Assembly: GCA_964642445.1 (NCBI GenBank)
Contig: CAZXQZ010000058.1
Coordinates: forward strand, 1-21,365
Direction: 5' to 3'
Length of the DNA: 21,365 bases
DNA from: SSC4 sp964642445
GTDB taxonomy: Bacteria; Chloroflexota; Anaerolineae; SSC4; Amarolineaceae
The notes under the pieces are model-generated. The model saw only the letters and a list, made by a program, of their open reading frames with translations. It was not told the DNA's origin and did not search any database. Made by a program: the position numbers and the translations under genes. Shown here piece after piece: positions 1-6,320 of this stretch (position 1 is the first letter of the stretch; each line of letters begins with the position of its first letter).

Positions 1-122
1 GCAAGCCATGCTTGCGCTTTGGCCCGGCGGCGGTGGGGGAACAGATTGAACGGATGATTTGGAGTGCGCAAGCCATGCTTGCGCTTTGGCCCGGCGGCGG
101 TGGGGGAACAGATTGAACGGAT
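1..122. repeat. 67-bp tandem duplication carrying a short palindrome
   Basis: Bases 1-55 recur exactly at 68-122, giving a period of 67 bp; the first copy may begin before the window. The second copy contains the perfect palindrome GCGCAAGC-CAT-GCTTGCGC at 66-84, and the first copy is cut at its 5' end by the window edge. The period is not a multiple of three and the repeat sits just before the ribosome-binding site of the first gene, so it is read as non-coding. It looks like a dispersed palindromic repeat that duplicated locally; no mobility gene is nearby. Confidence 0.8.
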
Positions 123-135
123 TGGGAGCGGGGAA

Positions 136-1512
136 ATGGGAACAACACTGATTACCAACGGCATTGTGGTGACGTTGGGGGCGGCCAACCAGGTCATCAA
201 TAATGGGGCGGTGGTGGTCGAGGGTGATACGATTGTGGCGGTGGGGGCGGCGGCTGAGTTGGAGGCGGCCTATCCGGCGGCTGTGCGGCTCGATGCGCGG
301 GGGCAGGTGATGATGCCGGGGCAGATTTGTGCGCACACCCATTTTTATGGGGCGTTTGCGCGCGGGTTGTATATTCCGGGTGATCCGCCCAGGGATTTCC
401 CGGAGATTCTGCGCCGGTTGTGGTGGACGCTGGATAAGGCGCTGGATGCCGAGGGGGTTTCGCTGAGCGCGCTGGTCTGCCTGATCGATGCGATCCGTCA
501 CGGCACTACGACGCTGATCGATCACCACGCCAGCCCCAATGCGATCGACGGTTCGTTGGACGTCATCGCCGATGCGGTGACACAGGCCGGGCTGCGGGCC
601 TGCCTGTGTTATGAGGTCACCGACCGCGATGGTGCGGCACGGGCGCAGGCGGGTATCGCTGAGAACGTGCGGTTCTTGACACGCGTGCGTGAAGCCCGTG
701 CGGCCGGCAGTCCCGCGGCGGCGCGCCTGGCCGCCACCTTTGGCCTGCACGCCTCATTGACCCTGTCGGACGAAACGCTGGCCGACTGTGTGGCTGCCGC
801 AGTGCCGCTAGGGAGCGGCTTCCACATCCACGCCGCCGAGGGCATGGCCGATCAGAACGACAGCGCCAGCAAATACCAGCTGCGCACCATCGACCGCCTG
901 GCCCAGCGCGGCATCCTCGGCCCGCAGTCGATCGTAGCGCATGCGATTGCCATCGATGCCTGGGAGATGGCGCAGCTGCGTGACAGCGGCACCTGGGTGA
1001 CGCACCAGCCGCGGTCGAACATGAACAATGCCGTGGGTGTGGCCGACGTGCCGGCCATGTTACGCGGCGGGGTCAACCTGGCCCTGGGCAACGACGGGTT
1101 CTCGAACAACATGTTCAGCGAGATGAAGGCGGCCTATTTGCTGCACAAGGTCTGGCGCAGTGACCCGCGCGTGGCTAGCGGCAGCGAAATCGCGCAGATG
1201 GCGTGGACCAACAACGCCCGCCTGGCCGGTCTCTTTTTCGACAAACCGCTCGGTGAATTGACGCCGGGGGCGTATGCCGATATCATCCTGCTCGACTACG
1301 TGCCGATCACACCGCTCACCGCGGCCAACCTGCCGTGGCACGTGCTGTTCGGCGCTGATGGCAGCCACGTCACGACCACGATGGTCGCCGGTCAGCTGCT
1401 GATGCGCGACCGCCAGCTGCTCTTCCTGGACGAGATGGCCATCGGAGCGCGCAGTCGTGTGGCGGCCGCCGCCACCTGGGAACGTTTCTGGGCCTTGTCG
1501 GCCCAGGCCTGA
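136..1512 (+). CDS. ssnA: SsnA-type aminohydrolase (amidohydrolase superfamily)
   Basis: Metal-dependent hydrolase of the TRZ/ATZ/chlorohydrolase group, 458 residues from the chosen start (E. coli SsnA is about 440). The HxH metal motif is at residues 67-69 in the context PGQICAHTHFYGA. Further likely metal ligands are H232 (FHIHAAEG), H269 (IVAHAIAI) and D320 (GNDGFSNN). The stretches LRRLWWTLDKALD, IDHHASPNAIDGSL and LRACLCYEVTDRDG match what I recall of E. coli SsnA rather than guanine or cytosine deaminases. SsnA is usually linked to selenium-dependent molybdenum hydroxylases; its substrate is unsettled. The ATG at 136 has GGAG 7 nt upstream. A GTG at 64 would extend the frame through the palindromic repeat and is rejected. 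The npdG start lies only 18 nt downstream, so co-transcription is likely. The family is well supported and the SsnA subgroup moderately so. Confidence 0.85.
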   Translation: MGTTLITNGIVVTLGAANQVINNGAVVVEGDTIVAVGAAAELEAAYPAAVRLDARGQVMMPGQICAHTHFYGAFARGLYIPGDPPRDFPEILRRLWWTLDKALDAEGVSLSALVCLIDAIRHGTTTLIDHHASPNAIDGSLDVIADAVTQAGLRACLCYEVTDRDGAARAQAGIAENVRFLTRVREARAAGSPAAARLAATFGLHASLTLSDETLADCVAAAVPLGSGFHIHAAEGMADQNDSASKYQLRTIDRLAQRGILGPQSIVAHAIAIDAWEMAQLRDSGTWVTHQPRSNMNNAVGVADVPAMLRGGVNLALGNDGFSNNMFSEMKAAYLLHKVWRSDPRVASGSEIAQMAWTNNARLAGLFFDKPLGELTPGAYADIILLDYVPITPLTAANLPWHVLFGADGSHVTTTMVAGQLLMRDRQLLFLDEMAIGARSRVAAAATWERFWALSAQA

Positions 1513-1530
1513 CGAAAGGATCGATGGTTT

Positions 1531-2211
1531 GTGACTGAACTTCTCGAAAAAACGATTGCTGTGCTTGGCGGCACCGGCGCCGAAGGGTCTGGCCTGGCCA
1601 TGCGCTGGGCACGCACCGGTCTCAAGATCGTGGTTGGCTCGCGCCAGGCCGAAAAAGGGGCCAGTGCCGCCGCGGCGTACAACACCCGCATCGGCCCGGT
1701 CACCCACCCCATCACTGGCACCGATAATCACAGCGCCGCCGCACAGGCCGAAATCGTCGTGTTGACGGTGCCCTACGCCGCGCACCTGACGACGTTGGGT
1801 GACGTCAAAGACGCGCTGGTGGGCAAAATCCTGATCGACGTCACCGTGCCGCTGAAGCCACCCAAGGTCAGTGTCGTCCAGCTGCCCCCCGCCGGCTCGG
1901 CCTGCCAGGAGGCGCAGGACTTTCTCGGCCCAGACGTGCAGGTCGTTGCCGCTTTCCAAAATATCTCCGCCGAGCACCTCGGCGACCCCGACCACAGCGT
2001 GGACTGTGACGTGCTCGTCGCCGGGAACAGCAAGGAGGCCAAACAGGTCGCCATTGAGCTGGCCCGCCTGGCCGGCCTGGACGCCTTCGACGCCGGACCG
2101 CTGCAGAACGCCGGGGTGATCGAGGGGCTGACGTCGATCCTGATCGGTCTCAACATCCGGCTGAAGGCCAAGGGGACGGGGATTCGGTTGACGGGCGTGG
2201 GGAGATTTTAG
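1531..2211 (+). CDS. npdG: NADPH-dependent F420 reductase (F420H2:NADP+ oxidoreductase)
   Basis: Transfers hydride between reduced coenzyme F420 and NADP+ in the cytoplasm. The N-terminal Rossmann motif LGGTGAEGSG spans residues 12-21, and the SR pair at 37-38 (VVGSRQAEKG) is where NADP-specific members bind the 2'-phosphate. The C-terminal part has the family pattern LDAFDAGPLQNAGVIEGLTS and ends in a short helix. Its 226 residues match NpdG/Fno proteins of about 210-230. The start is GTG at 1531, preceded by GAAAGGA. It lies 18 nt after the aminohydrolase and 62 nt before a CofE gene, so two adjacent F420 genes support each other's calls. A more general NADP oxidoreductase with coenzyme F420-binding domain is the only realistic alternative. 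Confidence 0.9.
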   Translation: MTELLEKTIAVLGGTGAEGSGLAMRWARTGLKIVVGSRQAEKGASAAAAYNTRIGPVTHPITGTDNHSAAAQAEIVVLTVPYAAHLTTLGDVKDALVGKILIDVTVPLKPPKVSVVQLPPAGSACQEAQDFLGPDVQVVAAFQNISAEHLGDPDHSVDCDVLVAGNSKEAKQVAIELARLAGLDAFDAGPLQNAGVIEGLTSILIGLNIRLKAKGTGIRLTGVGRF

Positions 2212-2245
2212 ATTTTGGGTTTTGGATTTGGGATTGGTGAGGCTG
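2212..2245. repeat. short degenerate T/G-rich repeat between npdG and cofE
   Basis: Imperfect short units of the type GATTTTGG / GTTTTGG / ATTTGGG fill most of the spacer directly after the npdG stop codon. The composition differs sharply from the flanking high-GC genes. It resembles the intergenic low-complexity repeats seen elsewhere in this window (4899-4950 and 12811-12914). No function is visible. Confidence 0.55.
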
Positions 2246-2273
2246 CTGAACGCTGGATCTGTGGAAGGCAATT

Positions 2274-3035
2274 TTGCACCAAATTGTGATTACGGCCCTA
2301 CCTGGGATCCCCCTGGTTCGTCCTGGCGATGACCTGGCTGAGTTCATCGTGCAGAGCCTGGTGCGCGCCGGGATGGGGCTGCGTGATGGTGACGTGCTGG
2401 TCGTGGCGCAGAAGATCGTCTCGAAGGCCGAAGGTCGCCTGGTGCATTGGCGCTCGCTCGAGCCGTCTGCCCAGGCGGTGGAGCTGGCGGCGGTCACCGG
2501 CAAACCGCCGGGGCACGTAGAGGCGATTCTATCCGACAGCGTCGAGATATTGCGCGTCCGTCACGGCGTGTTGATTACGCAGCAGCGGGCGGGTTGGGTC
2601 TGCGCCAACGCGGGGGTCGATCACTCCAACGTCGATGGCGACAGCGACGACTGCCTGGCGCTGCTGCCGGAGGACGCCGACCGTTCGGCGCACGATCTGC
2701 GCGATCGGCTGTATGCGGCAACCGGCGCACGCGTGGCGGTGGTCATCAACGATACGCATGGCCGCGCCTGGCGCAACGGTGCGGTCGGCGTGGCGATCGG
2801 CGTCGCCGGCCTCAAGCCGGTCACCGACCTGCGCGGCCATCCCGATCTGTTTGGCATGACCCTGCGCAGCTCCGAGGTCGGCACCGCCGACGAGATCGCC
2901 TCGGCGGCCTCACTGTTGATGGGACAGGCCGACGAGGGCCGGCCGGTGGTCCTGCTGCGCGGCGTGCCTTTCGAGGCGGCGGAAGCCAGTGCGCAGGAGA
3001 TCGTGCGCCCGAAAGAAATCGATCTCTTCCGCTAA
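2274..3035 (+). CDS. cofE: Coenzyme F420-0:L-glutamate ligase
   Basis: GTP-dependent ligase that adds glutamate residues to F420-0 to make the polyglutamylated cofactor. The 253 residues match stand-alone archaeal CofE and the N-terminal half of actinobacterial FbiB. Family blocks in order: GIPLVRPGDDLAEFI (11-25), GDVLVVAQKIVSKAEGR (39-55), NAGVDHSNVD (112-121), LALLPEDAD (128-136), NDTHGRAWRNGAVGVAIGVAG (159-179) and LRSSEVGTADEIASAA near the end. The acidic residues of the metal/GTP site fall in the NAGVDHSNVD and NDTHGR blocks. The start is TTG at 2274 with GGAAGG 5 nt upstream; an in-frame GTG at 2286 is less well placed. No FbiB-type C-terminal nitroreductase domain is fused. The genes for F420-0 synthesis (cofC, cofD, fbiC) are not in the window. 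Confidence 0.92.
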   Translation: MHQIVITALPGIPLVRPGDDLAEFIVQSLVRAGMGLRDGDVLVVAQKIVSKAEGRLVHWRSLEPSAQAVELAAVTGKPPGHVEAILSDSVEILRVRHGVLITQQRAGWVCANAGVDHSNVDGDSDDCLALLPEDADRSAHDLRDRLYAATGARVAVVINDTHGRAWRNGAVGVAIGVAGLKPVTDLRGHPDLFGMTLRSSEVGTADEIASAASLLMGQADEGRPVVLLRGVPFEAAEASAQEIVRPKEIDLFR

Positions 3036-3147
3036 TGGATACTGGGATACTTGAAGGCAAGCTCGCGACCGCCCGATTCGGGTTGGCTGTGGGCGGGCGC
3101 CTTGGGCGCCTTGAGTGCCTTGAGCTCAAGCTCAGGCTTAGAGCTGA

Positions 3148-3165
3148 AGCCCGCTCAAGCGGGCT
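3148..3165. repeat. small palindromic hairpin AGCCCGC-TCAA-GCGGGCT
   Basis: A perfect 7-bp stem with a TCAA loop lies in the 150-bp spacer between cofE and the first permease. Just upstream, 3100-3140 holds several CCTTGAG / GAGCTCAAG words, including the palindrome GAGCTC. No T-run follows, so it is not a typical intrinsic terminator. It looks like a dispersed palindromic repeat, although some role in separating the two operons is possible. Confidence 0.55.
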
Positions 3166-3185
3166 GGTTCGCCAGATACAGTCGT

Positions 3186-4070
3186 ATGCGGCACCGTGCT
3201 GAGCGGCGCGAGCGCGCCTGGGCTGTGATCGTCGGTCTGGCGCCGACGGCGCTGGTGGCCCTGGTTTTTGTGGTGGTTCCCCTGGCCATTTCGGCCTACG
3301 TCAGCCTGTGGAGTTGGCCGCTGCTGCGCACGGGGCGGACCTTCGTCGGGCTGGGTAACTATGCGCGGATGCTGCAGTCGCCCGACTTCTGGCAGGCCCT
3401 GGGCGTGACCGTGGCCTATGCGGTGGGCACGGTCGGGTTGGGGCTGCCCCTGGCGTTGGGTCTGGCCCTGCTGCTGAACAGCATCGGGCGCGGGCGCAGT
3501 TTCTACCGCACGTCGCTCTTTTTGCCTACTTTGATCACGGCGGTCATTGCCGCGATCTTCTGGCGCTGGTTCTACCAGCCCTACACCGGGCCGCTGGGTG
3601 CGCTGCTGCGCGGGGTAGGGCTGCCGCCGGTGGCCTGGCTCGACGATCCGCAGTGGGCGCTGCCGGCCCTGGTGTTGATGACGGTCTGGAAACAGACCGG
3701 CTATTTTATGATCGTCTTTCTGGCGGGGCTGCGCAGCATTCCACCCGAAATCAACGAAGCGGCGCGGCTGGATGGCGCCGGTTGGCTGGCCGAGCAGCGG
3801 CACGTCAACCTGCCGCTGCTGCGCCCGGCGACGACCTTCGTGCTCATTACCGGTACGATCCTGGCGGTCGAGAGTTTTGGCGCCATCTACGGTTTGACCG
3901 GTGGCGGTCCGGCCGGCGCCACGACGACGCTGGTGGTCTATTTGTACGAACGGGCCTTTGCCTTTTCTGAGCTGGGTTATGCCTCGGCGCTGGGCTGGGC
4001 CCTGTTTGCCCTGCTGTTTCCCCTGGTTTGGCTGCAGTTTCGGCGTTGGGGCCGCGAAGGGGCGGGGTGA
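3186..4070 (+). CDS. ABC sugar transporter permease, MalF/UgpA type
   Basis: Inner-membrane subunit of a carbohydrate-type ABC importer, 294 residues, with about six hydrophobic segments beginning with WAVIVGLAPTALVALVFVVV (12-31). The EAA loop that docks the ATPase is seen as EAARLDGAGWLAEQRHVNLPLLRP (191-214). The sequence VPLAISAYVSLWSW after the first membrane segment and LTGGGPAGATTTLVVYLY near the end are typical of this family. The start is ATG at 3186. The frame stays open upstream to 3051, but that stretch crosses the palindromic element and reads as low-complexity Ser/Leu/Gly, so it is excluded. The stop overlaps the next gene's start by one base (TGATG). The solute cannot be told from the sequence. 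Confidence 0.9.
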   Translation: MRHRAERRERAWAVIVGLAPTALVALVFVVVPLAISAYVSLWSWPLLRTGRTFVGLGNYARMLQSPDFWQALGVTVAYAVGTVGLGLPLALGLALLLNSIGRGRSFYRTSLFLPTLITAVIAAIFWRWFYQPYTGPLGALLRGVGLPPVAWLDDPQWALPALVLMTVWKQTGYFMIVFLAGLRSIPPEINEAARLDGAGWLAEQRHVNLPLLRPATTFVLITGTILAVESFGAIYGLTGGGPAGATTTLVVYLYERAFAFSELGYASALGWALFALLFPLVWLQFRRWGREGAG

Positions 4071-4906
4071 TGACTAGAATCGTGGCTGCTTCGGTCTCAG
4101 CCCGGGGGCGTTGGCGGGCCGGCCGCCTGGCCATGCACGGCATCCTGCTGGGTGCTGCCCTGCTGGCCCTGCTGCCGTTTGCGTGGATGCTGCTCATCTC
4201 GGTTTCCAGCGGAACCGCCGCGGCCCTGGCACCGCGGCTGACCTGGACCTGGCCACCGGACTTGAGTCACTACCTGGAGGCCTGGCGGGCGATTCCGCTG
4301 CTCAGGTATTATGTCAATAGCCTGTTCGTGGCGAGCGCCGTCGCCACCGGACAGGTGATCACCGCCGTTCTGGCCGGGTACGTCTTTGCCCGCCTCCAGT
4401 TTCGCGGGCGCGACCTGTTGTTCGTGGTCTTCCTGGGCACGCTCCTGGTACCCAATGAGGTCACACTGCTGCCGGCCTTTTTGCTGCTGCGCTGGCTGGG
4501 CTGGATCGACCGTTACCAGGCGTTGATCGTGCCCTTCCTGGCGTATCCAACGGCCATCTTTTTGCTGCGGCAGTACTATCTGGGTGTATCGACCGAGCTC
4601 GAAGATGCGGCGCGCATCGATGGCTGCACGCGACTGCAGGTCCTGTGGCACCTCTTCGTGCCCCTGGGGCGTCCGGTCATTGCGATCGTCGCCCTGTTCG
4701 GCTTCATCTGGACGTGGAAGGCGTTCTTGTGGCCGCTGGTGGTGATCCAAACCCCCGCTCGCTACACGATCCCGGTCGGTCTGGCGGCCCTGCAGAGTGA
4801 GCTGGGCACCAACTGGCCGCTGTTGATGGCGGCGACGGCGATTGCGACGGTGCCGGGGTTGGCGCTGTACGTGGTGGGGCAGCGGTGGATGGGGGATAGG
4901 GAGTAG
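4070..4906 (+). CDS. ABC sugar transporter permease, MalG/UgpE type
   Basis: Second inner-membrane subunit of the same importer, 278 residues from ATG 4070. The ATG shares its A with the TGA of the preceding permease, and AAGGGG lies just upstream, so the two are probably translationally coupled. The first membrane helix is at 24-45. The EAA loop reads DAARIDGCTRLQVLWHLFVPLGRP (179-202). The motif LVPNEVTLLPAFLLLRWLGWID (126-147) is characteristic of MalG/UgpE. The stop codon lies inside the first unit of a GGGAGTA tandem repeat, so the protein ends directly against repeat DNA. An ATG 14 codons upstream (4028) is possible but lies within the previous gene. Confidence 0.9.
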   Translation: MTRIVAASVSARGRWRAGRLAMHGILLGAALLALLPFAWMLLISVSSGTAAALAPRLTWTWPPDLSHYLEAWRAIPLLRYYVNSLFVASAVATGQVITAVLAGYVFARLQFRGRDLLFVVFLGTLLVPNEVTLLPAFLLLRWLGWIDRYQALIVPFLAYPTAIFLLRQYYLGVSTELEDAARIDGCTRLQVLWHLFVPLGRPVIAIVALFGFIWTWKAFLWPLVVIQTPARYTIPVGLAALQSELGTNWPLLMAATAIATVPGLALYVVGQRWMGDRE

Positions 4907-4950
4907 GGAGTAGGGAGTAGGGAGTAGGGAGTAGGGAGTAGGGAGTAGGG
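4899..4950. repeat. Seven tandem GGGAGTA heptamers between transporter genes
   Basis: Seven exact GGGAGTA units run from 4899 to 4947, followed by GGG. The permease stop codon TAG (4904-4906) spans the junction of units one and two. The next start codon is 30 nt downstream. Heptameric repeats like this are common in some cyanobacterial and Chloroflexota intergenic DNA. Unit number could change by slippage. That would alter spacing between the genes without altering either protein. Confidence 0.9.
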
Positions 4951-4979
4951 GCGGACGATATTTGATGTGGGAGATCGAT

Positions 4980-6269
4980 ATGGTTGAAGAGATAAAGCTC
5001 ACGCGAATGGCCAGCGTTCTGGTGTTGGTTCTTATGGTTGTGGCCGGCTGTGTGCCGGCGGGCAATGGGGCACCGGCTTCGCCGGGGGCCGGTACGGCTG
5101 CCGCGGTGACGCGATTGACGTTGTGGCACGCGTATGGCGGGGCTTTGGGCGAGACGTTTACGGCGTTGGTGGACGAGTTTAATCAAACCCATCCCGGCAT
5201 CCAGGTCGAGGCGAGTTATGGGGGGAACCTGTTTACGATGCGCGAGAAGCTCGTCACGGCCATTGCTGCGCAGGCTGGCCCCGACATCTCGCAAATCGAC
5301 CAGTTCTGGTCGTCGGAGTTGGCCGATGCTGGCGCGCTGGTGCCCATCGCAGACTTCATCGCCAACGACCGCGAGTTTGCCCGCGACGACATCTGGGACA
5401 AGGCCTGGGAGACCGCGACCTACAGCGACACCATCTGGTCGATGCCCTTTGCCTTGAGCAACATCGTCCTCTACTACAACCGCGACCTCTTCACCCAGGC
5501 CGGTCTCGATCCCGACCAGCCGCCGGTGAACTGGGACGAGCTGCGCGCGGCGGCAGAGAAACTGACCATCGATGCTAACGGCGACGACACGCCGGAGCAG
5601 TGGGGGTTGACCTTCCCGCTCAAGGCCAACGAGGGTAACGTCTACTACTGGCTGGCCTTCCTCTGGCAGAACGGCGGTGCCCTGTTTGGCGACGACGGGC
5701 AGTCGCTGCGCTTCAACGAGCCGGCTGGCGTCGAAGCCTTGCAGTACTGGATCGACCTGGCCAAAACCGACAAGTCGCTGCCCCTCTCACCGCCCGAAAA
5801 CGGTTTCGAGACCGGGCAGGTGGCGATGACCCTCGTCTCGACGGCGCGCCTGGCGGCGATGCTCAAAGCGCTGGGGCCAGACAAGCTGGGCGTGGCGCCG
5901 CTGCCGGCGCAGAAGCAGGCCGCCACCGGTGTCGGCGGCGCCAACCTGGCGATCCTGAGTGGGTCGCAGCACCCGCAGGCGGCCTGGGAGTTCATCCGTT
6001 GGATGACCAGCCCTGAGGTGAATCTGCGCTGGAGCAAAGCCACGGGCTACCTGCCCCTGCGCCAGTCGGTCATCGACGCGGCCGATTACCAGGCGTACCT
6101 GCACGAGACGCCGCAGGCGCAGGTCATCCTCGACCAGCTGCCGGCCGCCGTCGTGCGGCCCAACGTGCCGGCGTACACGCCGCTGTCGCGCGAGATCGGG
6201 CTGGCCATCGAGGATGCGCTGTTCAAGGACGTGCCGGCGCAGGCCGCGCTGGATGCGGCAGCGCAATAG
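4980..6269 (+). CDS. ABC sugar transporter substrate-binding lipoprotein
   Basis: Extracellular solute-binding protein, family 1 (MalE/UgpB-like), 429 residues. A short charged N-terminus is followed by a hydrophobic stretch and the lipobox VVAGC, with C24 the predicted lipidated cysteine. A Gly/Ala/Pro-rich linker follows. The mature domain starts TRLTLWHAYGGALGETFTALVDEFNQ and contains the family pattern IDQFWSSELADAGALVPI and the ligand-side segment MPFALSNIVLYYNRDLF. The end includes AWEFIRWMTSPEVNLRWSKATGYLPLR, typical of this family. ATG 4980 has GGGAG 6 nt upstream; an in-frame ATG at 4965 and TTG at 4962 lack this spacing. The genes work with the two upstream permeases. No ATP-binding subunit is present, so a shared MsmX/UgpC-type ATPase encoded elsewhere is the likely partner. 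Confidence 0.92.
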   Translation: MVEEIKLTRMASVLVLVLMVVAGCVPAGNGAPASPGAGTAAAVTRLTLWHAYGGALGETFTALVDEFNQTHPGIQVEASYGGNLFTMREKLVTAIAAQAGPDISQIDQFWSSELADAGALVPIADFIANDREFARDDIWDKAWETATYSDTIWSMPFALSNIVLYYNRDLFTQAGLDPDQPPVNWDELRAAAEKLTIDANGDDTPEQWGLTFPLKANEGNVYYWLAFLWQNGGALFGDDGQSLRFNEPAGVEALQYWIDLAKTDKSLPLSPPENGFETGQVAMTLVSTARLAAMLKALGPDKLGVAPLPAQKQAATGVGGANLAILSGSQHPQAAWEFIRWMTSPEVNLRWSKATGYLPLRQSVIDAADYQAYLHETPQAQVILDQLPAAVVRPNVPAYTPLSREIGLAIEDALFKDVPAQAALDAAAQ

Positions 6270-6320
6270 AGTTGGCATCTTGGTCCCAACGCTGCGCGTT
6301 GGGACCAAGATGCCAACTCT
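6268..6320. repeat. Perfect 25-bp-arm hairpin between convergent stop codons
   Basis: Arms 6268-6292 and 6296-6320 are perfectly complementary and are separated by TGC. The left arm overlaps the TAG of the binding-protein gene (6267-6269). The right arm ends one base before the reverse-strand TAG of the large surface-protein gene (6321-6323). Position suggests a bidirectional transcription stop. Neither side has a T-run, so it may instead be a dispersed palindromic element that settled there. Translated, the arm gives LVPTLRVGT, a peptide I recall as a frequent product of such palindromes in other bacterial genomes. Confidence 0.85.

Noticed and set aside
64..135. Extended start of the aminohydrolase at GTG 64
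   Set aside because: It lies in the duplicated palindromic repeat; ATG 136 has a well-spaced GGAG and gives the family's usual N-terminus.
1060..2271. 403-codon reverse frame across ssnA and npdG
   Set aside because: It is a shadow frame spanning two well-supported forward genes and has no recognisable domain.
3051..3185. N-terminal extension of the first permease
   Set aside because: It encodes low-complexity sequence through a palindromic repeat. The ATG at 3186 gives a normal-length permease.
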